This document shows, piece by piece, positions 1 through 9,271 of a DNA stretch of 64,000 bases (its first letter is position 1; every line of letters begins with the position of its first letter). Under the pieces are notes generated by a model. The model did no database searches. It was not told the origin of the DNA and saw only the letters and a list, made by a program, of their open reading frames with translations. Position numbers and translations under genes: made by a program. The stretch is from NCBI RefSeq assembly GCF_009720365.1, contig NZ_ML769317.1, positions 136,313-200,312 of the forward strand, read 5' to 3'. The DNA comes from Catellatospora paridis. GTDB lineage: Bacteria; Actinomycetota; Actinomycetes; Mycobacteriales; Micromonosporaceae.

Positions 1-212
1 GCCGCCCGGACCTGGCCGATCTCCCGGTTCAGTGCGAGATCCCAGGGCAGGGCCCGCTGCCCCGCCGGGAACCACTGCCGGCGTGTGTCGACGTGTTCGA
101 AGAGCACACCGCGCCGGTCGAAGGCGTCGAACAGTCGCTTCTCATCTGCGCCGACCCTGCTGGCGAGCACCGCAATCCTGCCCTCGCCTGGCCGCTGTGG
201 TGTCGCTGACAC
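1..212 (-). CDS. lysX: LysX-type ATP-grasp ligase, N-terminal part (runs off left edge)
   Basis: Reading leftwards from a GTG at 212, the first 70 residues match the start of LysX/RimK-like enzymes: IAVLASRVGADEK, then FEHVDTRR and LNREIGQVRA. LysX uses ATP to join the alpha-amino group of glutamate or aminoadipate to the C-terminal glutamate of the carrier LysW. A GGAG lies five bases before the GTG. The gene is cut by the window edge, so the ATP-grasp core is not visible. The presence of LysW, LysZ and LysY further right supports the call. It is divergent from the sulfotransferase at 464, and the 250 bp between them should hold both promoters. Confidence 0.82.
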   Translation of the reverse strand, partial: MSATPQRPGEGRIAVLASRVGADEKRLFDAFDRRGVLFEHVDTRRQWFPAGQRALPWDLALNREIGQVRA

Positions 213-463
213 GCGAACTCCGTTCTATAGCCACTGTCTGACCGGCGGCATCACCGCTGTCATGCGTAGGAGGCGAAACTACGACGTCCCGACCGGCCTG
301 TGCGTCCTCGGCAAATTCATTTAGACGGACGCATCGCGCTTACTTCTCGCCGATGCGGTCACCAGTTCTGATTACCCCGAGTCGGCGACCGCCGTGCCAC
401 CCTGGACGGGATTCGAATGGCTTCCGCAATGGTTCTCCTCACGCCGAGGAGAAGGAGGAGATC

Positions 464-1195
464 GTGGGAAACTCGCAGGAGCAGATACCGGTGCTCGCGC
501 TATGGAGCGCGCCTCGTTCGCGGTCCACCGCATTCGCGCGGATGATGGCCGAACGAGGCGACCGCACCGTCGTGCACGAGCCGTTCTCCCTGGTCGTCGA
601 CTTCGGAGAGGTGAAGGTCGGCGACCGGGTCGCGCACACCGAGCAGGACGTGCTCGCGGCACTGCGCGCCACCGCGGCGGAAAAGCCGGTGTTCTTCAAG
701 GACACCACGGACTTCCACTACCCGGCTCTGCTCGCCGACGAGGGCTTCCTCGCGGCCGCGACACACACGTTCATCATCCGGCACCCGGCCGAGGCCATCG
801 CCTCGCACCACAAGCTCAACCCGAACCTGGGCCGTGACGAGATCGGCTTCGCCTGGCTGTACGAGATATTCGCGGCCGTGCAGGCCGCCACCGGCACCAC
901 GCCTGTCGTGGTCGACTCCGACGACCTGCTCGACCGGCCGGCCGAAACCGTGCGCGCGTACTGCTCGGCGGTGGGCATCCCGTTCCTTCCGGATGCGCTG
1001 AGCTGGGAGCCGGGCATGCGGCCGGAATGGCAGGGGACCAGCAGATGGCATGCGTCCACCAGCCAGACCGCCGGCTTCAGGCGCAACACCGGTGACGGAG
1101 CCGCAGCGGTGGCCGCAGACCCGGTGCTGCGGGCCTATCTCGACTACCACCTGCCCTATTACGAGAAGCTGCGCGCCGCCGCGATCCGGCCGTGA
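464..1195 (+). CDS. sulfotransferase-like protein
   Basis: 243 residues. The N-terminal motif LWSAPRSRSTAF looks like the 5'-phosphosulfate loop of PAPS-dependent sulfotransferases, and FIIRHPAEAIASH resembles the 3'-phosphate-binding R...S segment of this fold. The start is GTG 464 because GGAGGAG sits just upstream; a longer frame from 353 has no ribosome binding site. It would transfer sulfate from PAPS to a hydroxyl of a small substrate. It lies directly before two overlapping genes of unusual type and a LysW set. In azinomycin/vazabitide-type pathways a hydroxyl is sulfated to make a leaving group for aziridine closure, and this is the likely role here (inference). Confidence 0.75.
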   Translation: MGNSQEQIPVLALWSAPRSRSTAFARMMAERGDRTVVHEPFSLVVDFGEVKVGDRVAHTEQDVLAALRATAAEKPVFFKDTTDFHYPALLADEGFLAAATHTFIIRHPAEAIASHHKLNPNLGRDEIGFAWLYEIFAAVQAATGTTPVVVDSDDLLDRPAETVRAYCSAVGIPFLPDALSWEPGMRPEWQGTSRWHASTSQTAGFRRNTGDGAAAVAADPVLRAYLDYHLPYYEKLRAAAIRP

Positions 1196-1312
1196 GCCGC
1201 CGGACATTCTGTCGGCGATATGGGTGGCCAATTTAAACATGGCGCTGACGAAAAGAAGTTTTCGCCGGGCTAAGTTGAAAATGTAGGACGGATTACAGAA
1301 GAGGTGTTTCAC

Positions 1313-1906
1313 GTGACGGGCATTGCGATGTCCTCCGTCAAAGCAGGGCTGTGCGATCCGGTCGACATATCTGGCCATCGCAACAACACGGCCATCTCTG
1401 CGGCGACCGAGACCAAAGCAGGGGCGTTCAATGTATGGGGGAACTCGTTCGCGGCTGAATATCTGCCCGCGGGCGGGAGTCTCGTACACGTGGACGGTGT
1501 TCCCTTCGAGTTTCCCCCGGTCTGTGACGGGCCGGACAACATTCGCGCGGCCGGACAGTTCATCGGCGTCACGCCGGGCCGCTACGACTGGATCCACGTC
1601 CTGGCCGCGTCCGAGCGACGCTGCGAGGACACCATCGAGCTGAGCTTCGCCGACGGTTCGGTCGACGCCGAGCCGCTGCGGATCTCGGACTTCTGGGCGG
1701 CGCCGGCGTGGTTCGGCGAGGTCAAGGCGTTCGAGAGCCTGGTCATGCACTACCCGCACCACGTTCAGCGAGGCGTTCCCGCGATGATGTGGGCGCAGCG
1801 GGTGCCCGTCACCCGGCGTGCCGAGCTGACCGGCATCCTCATGCCCCGCAACGTCGCGTTGCACGTGTTCGCGGTCACCCTCCAGCGTCACGGACAGCTG
1901 GCATGA
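1313..1906 (+). CDS. unfamiliar protein, candidate AziU2/Vzb11-like partner subunit
   Basis: About 197 residues, no signal peptide or membrane segment. The centre reads like an all-beta sandwich: NVWGNSFAAEYLPAGG, HVDGVPFEFPP, then GRYDWIHVLAASERR and TIELSFADGS, a pattern seen in carbohydrate-binding-like domains. No catalytic motif is obvious. GTG 1313 is preferred (AGAGG eight bases upstream); GTG 1304 is possible. It overlaps the next gene by four bases (ATGA), which suggests equal production and a heterodimer. The sulfotransferase upstream and the LysW pathway downstream make it a candidate for the small subunit of a sulfate-eliminating, aziridine-forming pair (AziU3/U2, Vzb10/11). That is inferred from context, not from remembered sequence. 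Confidence 0.55.
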   Translation: MTGIAMSSVKAGLCDPVDISGHRNNTAISAATETKAGAFNVWGNSFAAEYLPAGGSLVHVDGVPFEFPPVCDGPDNIRAAGQFIGVTPGRYDWIHVLAASERRCEDTIELSFADGSVDAEPLRISDFWAAPAWFGEVKAFESLVMHYPHHVQRGVPAMMWAQRVPVTRRAELTGILMPRNVALHVFAVTLQRHGQLA

Positions 1907-2955
1907 CCGCCGGCGTGACGGCACGGACCTACATGATCGTGGGGGCGGAGCCCGAGTGGTGGTACCGCGACCTCGTCAGCTGCCTGCAGGCCACGTTCGG
2001 CACGGTGCTGGCACGGGCGGGCGTCGATCCGCTGTCCGTGCTCGGAGCCGGCTGGCGGTTCCTGCACCTGCCGGGCGATGTCAGGTCCGAAGAGTTCTAC
2101 TACCCGTGCCCTGCCGACGAGTCCGGACAGATCGACCTCGGCTCCGCCCTGGCGCCGCACCACCAGCTGCACTCGCGCTGGTGGCAGCCCGCCGACGAGA
2201 ACGACGTCTGGCGCGAGGTCCGCGAGACTCTGGCCGACAACCGGCTGGTCATCGCTGCCGTGGACAACTTCCACCTGCCGTTCCGGCCCGCGTACGGCGA
2301 TGTGCACGCCGCACATCTCGTCGTGGTCTACGGCCTGGACGAGACCCGCGGGGTGGTGTACGTCTCGGACGCGATGCCGCCCGCGTTCCGCGGAGCCGTC
2401 CCGATCGAGGAGTTCCTGCGCAGCTGGGGCTCGGCGAATCCGAGCGACGTCCAGGACGCGTTCTTCAGCGACTCGCAGATCGGCAGGCGCTGCCTCGACG
2501 TCCGCCTGGACGCCCCGCCCGCCCCGCTGACCCCCGAACTGCTCGGCAGCTACCTGCGCACCGACGTCGAGGCCTTCACCACGGCGACCTCCACCCGCAC
2601 CGGACTGGCCGGATTCGACGCGTTCGCCGCGGAGCTCGTGGAGCGCTGCCGGGCCGGCGACGCCGATGCACTACGCGAGCTGTACCCGTTCGGCTGGGGC
2701 ATGCAGGCGCAGGCCTCACTGCACGGTGAGCTGCTGCGCAGATGCGGCCGGCAGTGGAACGACCCGGCACTGGCCGGAGCCGGGCGGGCGGTGGAGGCCG
2801 TCGCGCACGCGTGGACCGGGCTGCGGTTCACCGGTGCCCACGGGCTCGAAGACCCCCGTGCCGCTGCAGCCGACATCGCGCACCACGCCACGGTGCTGCG
2901 CGGCAAGTACGCGCGCGCTGTCGACGCCGTCGGCACGACGGCAGCGCGCCTGTGA
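1903..2955 (+). CDS. BtrH_N-like protein, candidate AziU3/Vzb10-like partner subunit
   Basis: 350 residues. The N-terminal half resembles the BtrH N-terminal domain (papain-like fold; butirosin BtrH is an acyltransferase): a Cys27 in VSCLQATFG, then VDNFHLPFR, then VHAAHLVVVYGLDE with His135 and His138, and a VSDAMPP strand. The C-terminal half is helical and unassigned. The start overlaps the stop of the upstream gene (ATGA). Two readings are possible: an acyl or aminoacyl transferase using Cys27, or the large subunit of the aziridine-forming sulfate eliminase. The sulfotransferase two genes upstream and the overlapping small partner favour the second. The first rests on fold resemblance alone. 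Confidence 0.6.
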   Translation: MTAGVTARTYMIVGAEPEWWYRDLVSCLQATFGTVLARAGVDPLSVLGAGWRFLHLPGDVRSEEFYYPCPADESGQIDLGSALAPHHQLHSRWWQPADENDVWREVRETLADNRLVIAAVDNFHLPFRPAYGDVHAAHLVVVYGLDETRGVVYVSDAMPPAFRGAVPIEEFLRSWGSANPSDVQDAFFSDSQIGRRCLDVRLDAPPAPLTPELLGSYLRTDVEAFTTATSTRTGLAGFDAFAAELVERCRAGDADALRELYPFGWGMQAQASLHGELLRRCGRQWNDPALAGAGRAVEAVAHAWTGLRFTGAHGLEDPRAAAADIAHHATVLRGKYARAVDAVGTTAARL

Positions 2956-2997
2956 CCCTCGCCGTTCGACCACCGTGATCTTGTGAAAGGGAGACTG

Positions 2998-4290
2998 ATG
3001 AGCAAGCTGGCAGCATTCGGCGGTACGGCAGTCGTGCCGAGGGAGATGCGCCGTGTGGAGTGGCCGCGCGTCGAGGACGACGACCGCAAGGCCGTCATGG
3101 ACGCGCTCGACGGCGCGCTGGTGTCCGACACGGATGGGGTGAACCCCGTCGCCGTGCTGGAGAACAGCTGGGCTGATCATTTCGGCTTCGAACACTGCGT
3201 CGCGGTGTCCAACGGCACCGCGGCCCTGTCCCTGGCGCTGGCAGCCCTCGGCATCGGACCGGGCGACGAGGTGATCGTGCCCGCGCTCAGCTTCATCGCC
3301 ACCGGGCTCGCCCCGGTGCATCAGATGGCCGTACCCGTGTTCGCCGACATCGACCCGGTCACCTTCAACATCGACCCCGACGACATCGAGCGCCGCATCA
3401 CCGACAAGACCGCGGCGATCATCCCCGTGCACCTGCACGGGGCCCCCGCCGACATGGACCGGATCACCGCGATCGCGGCCCGGCACGGCATCCCGGTCAT
3501 CGAGGACGCGGCACAGGCCCCCGGGGCGACCCACCGCGGCCGGCCGGTCGGCGGCATCGGCGCCGCGGGCGCGTTCAGCCTGCAGGTCAGCAAGAACATC
3601 CCGACCTGTGGCGAAGGCGGCCTGCTGGTGACCGGCGACGCGGAGCTCGCTAAGGCCATGCGCCGCGGCAGGCAGTTCGGCGAGGTCATCGAGAGCGGCC
3701 GCGACCGCGACTACATCTCCTACGGCCTGGGCTGGAACCACAAGATGAACGGCCTGCAGGCCGCATTCACCACCACGCAGCTCGCCCGGTTCGACGACTA
3801 CGAGCGCGCACGCCAACACAACGTCACCACGTTCCTCGCCCGGCTGGCGAAACTGCCCGGCCTGCAGGTGCCTACCGCGCTGCCGGATACCACCCATGTG
3901 TGGCACATCCTGCGCTTCCGGTTCGATCCCGCCGCGTTCGGCCTGGACGGGGTGCGCCCCGAAGCCCTGCGCTCGACCCTGCGACGGCTGCTGCGCGCCG
4001 AGGGCGTGCCGATGTCGCAGTACCAGCTCATGCCGCTGCCCGACCAGAAGGTGTTCGTCGACCGGCTCGGCTTCGGCTCGGGCTACCCCTGGTCGGTGAC
4101 CGGTGCGTCCGGAACGGTCGCCGGCGAGGACTATCCGGTGACCCGGGCGGTCATCGCCGACTCCCTGACCATCCAGAAGCGCCACCTGAACCCGGGGGCG
4201 GGCGAGCTGCTCAACCTGTACGCCGACGCCTTCGAAAAGGTGTGGGCCAACAGCGACATGGTCGCGACGCTGGCGAAGGCGGCGTCATGA
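2998..4290 (+). CDS. DegT/DnrJ/EryC1/StrS-family PLP aminotransferase
   Basis: 430 residues, normal for the family. Visible features are [22 protein letters not shown] (cofactor phosphate region), [11 protein letters not shown] (the Asp that contacts the pyridine nitrogen) and [16 protein letters not shown] with the Schiff-base lysine at about residue 199. ATG 2998 follows AAAGGGAG. Such enzymes aminate ketones on sugars, cyclitols or amino-acid chains using Glu or Gln. It overlaps the transketolase gene by four bases. In a LysW route with a transketolase, the ketose-like product needs amination at C6, and this enzyme or the class III aminotransferase at 25039 could do it. Confidence 0.88.
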   Translation: MSKLAAFGGTAVVPREMRRVEWPRVEDDDRKAVMDALDGALVSDTDGVNPVAVLENSWADHFGFEHCVAVSNGTAALSLALAALGIGPGDEVIVPALSFIATGLAPVHQMAVPVFADIDPVTFNIDPDDIERRITDKTAAIIPVHLHGAPADMDRITAIAARHGIPVIEDAAQAPGATHRGRPVGGIGAAGAFSLQVSKNIPTCGEGGLLVTGDAELAKAMRRGRQFGEVIESGRDRDYISYGLGWNHKMNGLQAAFTTTQLARFDDYERARQHNVTTFLARLAKLPGLQVPTALPDTTHVWHILRFRFDPAAFGLDGVRPEALRSTLRRLLRAEGVPMSQYQLMPLPDQKVFVDRLGFGSGYPWSVTGASGTVAGEDYPVTRAVIADSLTIQKRHLNPGAGELLNLYADAFEKVWANSDMVATLAKAAS

Positions 4291-5129
4291 CCATCACCCA
4301 GCTCCTGGAGCGCGACACGCTCAACGACGTCGCCGCCCGCATCCGCTCACACGTCGTCGACATGTGCGCAGGCCCCGAAGGCGGCCACCTGGGCGGTGCG
4401 CTGTCCTGCGTCGACGTGCTCACCGCACTGTACTTCTCGGTGCTCAACGTGGACACGCACTGGCCGGACGACCCGGACCGCGACCGCTTCCTGCTCAGCA
4501 AGGGCCATGCCGCAGTCGCCCTCTACGCGACACTGGCCGAGCGGGGCTTCTTCCCGGTCGACGAACTCGCCGGATTCGGGCGGGCCGGTAGCAGGCTGAT
4601 GGGCCATCCGGTGCGCGCGGTGCCCGGGGTGGAGCTGCCGACCGGGTCGCTCGGCCATGGTCTGGCACTGGGCTGCGGGTTCGCGCTGGCCAACCGTTAT
4701 GCCGGACGCGCCTCCCGCACTTTCGTGCTGCTGGGCGACGGCGAACTGCAGGAAGGCTCCGTGTGGGAGGCGGCCATCGCGGCCGCGTCGCAGCGCCTGG
4801 ACCGGCTGGTCGCCGTGGTGGACCGCAACGGACTGCAGCTGACCGGCCCCACCGATGCCATCGCGCCGATGGAACCGCTGGCCGAGCGCTGGCGCAGCTT
4901 CGGCTGGGCGGTGCGCGAGGTCGACGGGCACGACCCGGAGCTGCTGGCCGACCTGCTCGACGCCGCTCCGTGGGAGCCGGGCAAGCCCAGCGTGCTGATC
5001 GCCCGTACGGTCAAGGGCCAAGGGCTGCCCTTCCTGGCCGGCCGCGCTTCCAGCCACTATGTGACGCTGTCGCCGCGCAACCACGCGCGGGCGATCAGCG
5101 CCTTGCGGGACGCGGAGTCCCTCAGATGA
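4287..5129 (+). CDS. transketolase, N-terminal (TPP-binding) subunit
   Basis: 280 residues, the size of split transketolase alpha subunits. The thiamine diphosphate motif is [17 protein letters not shown] followed by [23 protein letters not shown] and PTGSLGHGL supply other conserved cofactor and substrate histidines. It overlaps its neighbours on both sides by ATGA, so both subunits should be made together. Split transketolases work as alpha2beta2. In the vazabitide-type LysW pathway a two-subunit transketolase adds a two-carbon hydroxyacetyl unit to the LysW-bound glutamate semialdehyde, and the position directly before lysW fits that role rather than pentose phosphate metabolism. Confidence 0.92.
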   Translation: MTITQLLERDTLNDVAARIRSHVVDMCAGPEGGHLGGALSCVDVLTALYFSVLNVDTHWPDDPDRDRFLLSKGHAAVALYATLAERGFFPVDELAGFGRAGSRLMGHPVRAVPGVELPTGSLGHGLALGCGFALANRYAGRASRTFVLLGDGELQEGSVWEAAIAAASQRLDRLVAVVDRNGLQLTGPTDAIAPMEPLAERWRSFGWAVREVDGHDPELLADLLDAAPWEPGKPSVLIARTVKGQGLPFLAGRASSHYVTLSPRNHARAISALRDAESLR

Positions 5130-6094
5130 GCCGCGCGACCCGGGAGGCGTACCGCGACAGCGTGCTCGTACTGCTGGGACGGCACCCCGAGCTGATGTGC
5201 CTGGACTCCGACACCGGCCTGTTCAGCGCCGATCACGCGGCAGCGGCCGGTGACCAGTACCTCAACCTCGGCATCGCCGAGCAGAACCTGATGGGCGTGG
5301 CCGCCGGGATGGCGGCGTGCGGGCGGGTCCCGTTCGTCAACACGATGGCCGCGTTCGCCGCGTCCCGGGCACTGGAAGCGATCAAGATCGACATCGCCTA
5401 CAACCGGCTCCCGGTCCGCATCATGGCCACCCACGGCGGCCTGGCCGCGGGCCACCTCGGTCCGACACACCAGGCACTGGAAGACCTCGCCGTCATGCGG
5501 GTACTGCCCGGGATGACCGTCGTGGTGCCCGCCGACGCCGCCGCCACGGAGGCGATCGTCGAGCAGAGCGTGACCCTGCCCGGACCGCTCTACGTCCGGC
5601 TCGGCCGCAAACCGACCCCGCCGATTCCCGCGGCCCCGCCACCGGTCATCGGAAAGGCGCAGACGCTGCGAACCGGCGGCGACGTGGTGCTCGTGGGCTG
5701 CGGCCCCTACCCGGTGCTCGCCTGCGTCGCCGCGGCGCAAGTCCTCGCCGAACAGGGCATCGAGGCGACCGTGCTGAACATGCACACGCTGCGACCGTTC
5801 GACGCCGAGACGCTCATCGCCGCAGCACGCCCGGCCACACTCGTGGTCACCATCGAAGAACACTGGCGCGCCGGCGGCCTCGGCGGCGCGGTCGCCGAAG
5901 CACTCGCGGAGGCGGCCCCCACCCGGGTGCTGCGGCTGGGCGTACCCGACAAATTCGTCGACGAGGTGGGCAACCAGGAACACCTCGTCGCGCATTACGA
6001 CCTCACCGCCGAACGGGTCGTGAGGGCGGTCCGCACCGCCCTCGACACGACGGCCCGATCCGGCAAGACCGATTGGAAGGAACACCACTCATGA
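5126..6094 (+). CDS. transketolase, C-terminal (pyrimidine-binding) subunit
   Basis: 322 residues, partner of the preceding subunit. It shows the Pyr-domain segment YLNLGIAEQNLMGVAAG, whose Glu activates the thiamine ring, plus MATHGGLAAGHLGPTHQ and the C-terminal regulatory-domain stretch VTIEEHWRAGGLGGAVAEAL. The start ATG overlaps the upstream stop. Its stop in turn overlaps lysW's ATG. This tight DegT-TK-TK-lysW chain indicates one transcript and one pathway. Confidence 0.92.
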   Translation: MSRATREAYRDSVLVLLGRHPELMCLDSDTGLFSADHAAAAGDQYLNLGIAEQNLMGVAAGMAACGRVPFVNTMAAFAASRALEAIKIDIAYNRLPVRIMATHGGLAAGHLGPTHQALEDLAVMRVLPGMTVVVPADAAATEAIVEQSVTLPGPLYVRLGRKPTPPIPAAPPPVIGKAQTLRTGGDVVLVGCGPYPVLACVAAAQVLAEQGIEATVLNMHTLRPFDAETLIAAARPATLVVTIEEHWRAGGLGGAVAEALAEAAPTRVLRLGVPDKFVDEVGNQEHLVAHYDLTAERVVRAVRTALDTTARSGKTDWKEHHS

Positions 6095-6270
6095 CAACGA
6101 TGACCGTGCAGGCCTGCCCCGAGTGCGAGGGGCCGGTGAACGTCGCCGATTCGGTGCGGCTCAGCGAGATTCTGGAATGCGGGGACTGCCGCAGCGAACT
6201 GGAGATCGTGGCGCTCAACCCCACGGTCCTCGCCCTCGCACCGGAGATCGAGGAGGACTGGGGCGAGTAA
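6091..6270 (+). CDS. lysW: LysW amino-group carrier protein
   Basis: 59 residues, acidic. A zinc-ribbon pair, CPECEG near the N-terminus and CGDCRS in the middle, is followed by the hallmark C-terminus EIEEDWGE, whose last glutamate is the attachment point. LysW holds the amino group of glutamate or aminoadipate through an isopeptide bond so that the side chain can be phosphorylated, reduced and changed without cyclising. GGAAGGA lies about nine bases before ATG 6091; a second ATG at 6100 is also possible. Most actinomycetes make lysine by the diaminopimelate route, so a LysW here points to secondary metabolism, as in the vazabitide pathway. Confidence 0.95.
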   Translation: MTTMTVQACPECEGPVNVADSVRLSEILECGDCRSELEIVALNPTVLALAPEIEEDWGE

Positions 6271-6473
6271 CCGCTCGCAGCAGCCACCTGACCTGCCTGC
6301 CCTGCGCCTGCTACCGCCGGCCCAGTGGCAGGGCGAGGAGGACGCCCGGTGGGAAACCGTCGACGATCTCGACGGATCCACCGGGCGCCCAACCCGGTAC
6401 AGGAGGCGACCCACTCGACGTCTAGATCTGCAAAGCCCGGAACCGTACATCCCCTGTGAAGGAGTCGTATCTC

Positions 6474-8402
6474 ATGCAGTCCGAGTTCCATTCTCCCGGC
6501 GCTGGGACGGCAACCATGATGCCCTCGCCATTCTCCGTCCTGGACGACGCAGCCTCCTACGCGGCGGCCGTCGACGAGTTCCTCACGGCATCGTCCTCGG
6601 CGACCGTGCCGGTGTGGACCGGCGGACGAGCCGACCTCGCGGCCTCCGTCGAACGTGCGGCCTGCCTCTACGGCAACGTCAGCCGACCGGTCGCCCGCAC
6701 CTACGGCGTGCTGCTCACCCCCGAAGCGCTCCCCGCCGCACTCGGCGCGCTCCTGACGCCGCTGGCGCGCACCTGGCTCGACCAGGCAGAGGTCGGGGCC
6801 GCGCTGCTCGACAAACTCGACGCGCAGGCCCACCGCGAGCGCGACGCCGGCCAGGGCGAGGAATACACCCTGCTGATCGCCGGCCTCTACGAGCACTTCA
6901 CAGCGGATCTGATCTGGCCCCTGGTGCGCGCCACCGCCCACCGGCCGAACGTGCGCCTGACGTTCCTCACCGGCCGCGACGCGGCGTCGCTTGCCTGGTT
7001 CACCGCGAAACAGTACGTGCACACGGCCTCGGACGTGCGCGAACTCGGCCTGTACACCGCCGTCGACCGGGGCCTCACCCGCGACGGCGGCATCCAGCTG
7101 CGCGACGAGCGCGGAGTCGAGACCGCCGACGTCAAGTCCGAGCTGCTCGGCACCCGCTGGCGGCGGCTGTTCCTGCAGGGGCACGGGCGCGACGACTCGC
7201 TCAACCTCGCCGAGTTCACCATCTGCGGCCGCAACGACGCCGTCGAACGCAACGAGGCCCTGGTCGCTCCGCTGTGCGCGTTCACGTCGCACTGCTACAA
7301 GCCCGATGACAAGCTGATCCAGCTGCGGGAGATCCGCTCCGCCGAGATCGTGCTGAGTTCGTGCAACAACAGCCCGTTCGCCGACGCGGCCGCCTACGAC
7401 CCCAAGTACCAGCTGATGCTCAACGCGATCGACGGCACCGCCAAGGACGTCGTGGGCGCGATCACGGTCCACGACTCCGGCCGCGCGGAGAACCTCGCCT
7501 GGACCGAGGCCGCCCTGGTGCACGCATCGTCGGTCACCGCCCTCAACTCGAGCATCAGGAGCGCGGAGCCCTTCCCCGCATACGTCCACTTCGGCATCGG
7601 CGACGACCCGGGTATCGCGCCCGAGCCGCCGGCTCTCGCGCCGGAGCCGCTGCTGCTCACCACCTCCGCCCGCCTCACCGCCTATCTGGCAGGCGGCCTG
7701 CTGTCGGCCAAGAATCCGCTGCGTCCCCGTCTGGACAAGCTCGCCGCCAAGGTCGAGAACCAGGTCTCCAAGCGAGACCTGGCGGTCAACCAGGACCGGG
7801 CCAAGACCATGCGCAGCCTCATGGACGACCTGCAGTCGCTTGACATGGCCATCGCCACGCAGTTCGTCAAGGATCCCGACAACGAGCTCAGCAACTGCTA
7901 CGCCCACTTCGGCGATCGCGGTCGCCTCGACTTCTCCACCATCGCCCACGTGCGCTGCCAGTGCGGGCGACCCGCGGAGCGCTACATTCGACGTGCCCTC
8001 GTGCCCACCGCACTCGACACCGAAGGCGTCATCTGCACGCGCTGTGGTGACGTCGCGTTCCGCCTGAACGACTCACCGTCCCTGCTGATCTACACCGAGG
8101 AGCAGGGCCCGGCAGGGGGCACGGTCCAGGTGCGCGTGGCGGTGCGCGAAGCACGGCCCGGCATCTTGCGCCTCGGCCTGTTCTTCGCCAGCTACGGGCG
8201 TGCCGGGTGCACGATCACGCCGGAGCTGCAGAAGGTCCGGATCGGGTCGGACGGCACGGGTGAGGCCGAGTTCGCGCTGACCGTGGACGCTGAGATCCCG
8301 CCGCACAACTACTACATGACCGCCTATGCCGTGCAGGACCTCGCCGTGACGATCGCTCGCCGCAACTTCGGCGTCATGCCCGCCGCTGGTCAGGGCGCCT
8401 GA
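6474..8402 (+). CDS. caspase-fold (CHAT-like) protein with C-terminal zinc ribbon
   Basis: About 642 residues. A caspase-like dyad is visible: His237 in FLQGHGRDDS and Cys297 in IVLSSCNNSPFAD, 60 residues apart as in CHAT/caspase folds. Further on, CQCG (Cys495, Cys497) and CTRCGD (Cys521, Cys524) form a zinc-ribbon or treble-clef unit, followed by a beta-rich end with VQVRVAVREARPG. There is no signal peptide. ATG 6474 has GAAGGAG ten bases upstream. The gene follows lysW by about 200 bp on the same strand, ahead of a terminator. No LysK-type release peptidase is visible in the window. Release or processing of LysW cargo is one possible role; a regulated-protease role is another. Both are speculation. 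Confidence 0.6.
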   Translation: MQSEFHSPGAGTATMMPSPFSVLDDAASYAAAVDEFLTASSSATVPVWTGGRADLAASVERAACLYGNVSRPVARTYGVLLTPEALPAALGALLTPLARTWLDQAEVGAALLDKLDAQAHRERDAGQGEEYTLLIAGLYEHFTADLIWPLVRATAHRPNVRLTFLTGRDAASLAWFTAKQYVHTASDVRELGLYTAVDRGLTRDGGIQLRDERGVETADVKSELLGTRWRRLFLQGHGRDDSLNLAEFTICGRNDAVERNEALVAPLCAFTSHCYKPDDKLIQLREIRSAEIVLSSCNNSPFADAAAYDPKYQLMLNAIDGTAKDVVGAITVHDSGRAENLAWTEAALVHASSVTALNSSIRSAEPFPAYVHFGIGDDPGIAPEPPALAPEPLLLTTSARLTAYLAGGLLSAKNPLRPRLDKLAAKVENQVSKRDLAVNQDRAKTMRSLMDDLQSLDMAIATQFVKDPDNELSNCYAHFGDRGRLDFSTIAHVRCQCGRPAERYIRRALVPTALDTEGVICTRCGDVAFRLNDSPSLLIYTEEQGPAGGTVQVRVAVREARPGILRLGLFFASYGRAGCTITPELQKVRIGSDGTGEAEFALTVDAEIPPHNYYMTAYAVQDLAVTIARRNFGVMPAAGQGA

Positions 8403-8422
8403 AACACAGCAGGTAGGTGCCG

Positions 8423-8505
8423 GGTGGAGAGGCGGACCGGACTGCGGCCCGCCTCGCCACCCCGTAGCTGCGCCCCGGCCAGGTCGAGGTCATCGACCTG
8501 GCCGG
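8423..8505. terminator. tandem hairpins between convergent genes
   Basis: Two hairpins follow each other. Arms at 8423-8435 and 8449-8461 pair over 13 bp with one mismatch. Arms at 8475-8487 and 8493-8505 pair over 13 bp perfectly around a five-base loop. They separate the rightward caspase-like gene from the leftward GNAT gene, so they could stop both transcripts. Confidence 0.6.
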
Positions 8506-8521
8506 CGGTCGTGTCAGAGCG

Positions 8522-9271
8522 CTATTCAACAGGGGATCCACGGCCGGGAGCGCTCAGTCCCGTGACCCGGATGCTCAGCTGGGTGCCGAGTTCATGGAAT
8601 CCGAGCGCTCGTGCCACTCGACGCGACGGTTCGGGACGAGCCCGCCACTGGGGCAAGAAACCGTTGGTCAAGGCGTCAGCCACTGCCGCGCCCCCGACGA
8701 CGCGGGCAAGTCCACGCCCACGCTGTCGCGGCGCGGTAAGTACGCAGATATGGGCCGCCTGACCCGGCCAGCGCTGGTAGCCGGCCGCCGCCACAATGTG
8801 TGTCCCGCTGCGCACCACGAACGCGGGCGAGGTGATTTCGGCGAGCCCGCACTCGTCGGCATCATCCGGCGGAACCGCGGCGAGGAGGGTGGCCAGATCG
8901 GCATGACCTGCGGGAATGGCGTCCGTGACGCCGGGATCGGTTGGTGGGAAGTCGCGCTTGTCGCAGTAGGCCAGGGTCGCTGGACCCAACACTTCAGCGA
9001 CAGGCAGGGCGCGGCACACCCGGTCGGGGTCGGTCAAGGCTGCGACCGGCAGTCCGCCCAGTCGCTCCCGTACGAGCTCGGCGATGCCGTCCGCGGGAAC
9101 GGTGATGATCGCGGCGTTGCCGAGCGTGACGATCCCGCTCCAACCCGGCGGACACAGCAACGACCTCTCCGAGACGACCACTTGCGTGCCCTCGGCGGGA
9201 AAGGTTACGGGGACGCCGGCCAGCTCAAGCCAGACCTGCTGAGCCCGGACGATCAAGAACTGATTCTTCAA
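8522..9271 (-). CDS. GNAT-family N-acetyltransferase
   Basis: 249 residues. The C-terminal third has the acetyl-CoA signature: AHICVLTAPRQRGRGLARVVG is the V-x-x-x-RGRG-x-A pyrophosphate loop, followed by VARALGFHELGTQLSIR. The N-terminal half (QVWLELAGVPVTF, VSERSLLCPPGWSG) resembles the extra domain of two-lobed GNATs. The start is TTG 9271, which overlaps the stop of the phosphotransferase upstream (TTGA). Azinomycin producers are reported to use an acetyltransferase and an APH-like protein in self-protection, and this coupled pair could serve the same purpose (inference). Otherwise it could acetylate a pathway amine. Confidence 0.75.
   Translation of the reverse strand: MKNQFLIVRAQQVWLELAGVPVTFPAEGTQVVVSERSLLCPPGWSGIVTLGNAAIITVPADGIAELVRERLGGLPVAALTDPDRVCRALPVAEVLGPATLAYCDKRDFPPTDPGVTDAIPAGHADLATLLAAVPPDDADECGLAEITSPAFVVRSGTHIVAAAGYQRWPGQAAHICVLTAPRQRGRGLARVVGGAAVADALTNGFLPQWRARPEPSRRVARALGFHELGTQLSIRVTGLSAPGRGSPVE

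Noticed and set aside
2716-4185. Minus-strand open frame of 489 codons, and similar ones at 500-1924 and 6003-7949
   Set aside because: They are shadows of the DegT, sulfotransferase and transketolase/lysW genes and lack motifs and ribosome binding sites.
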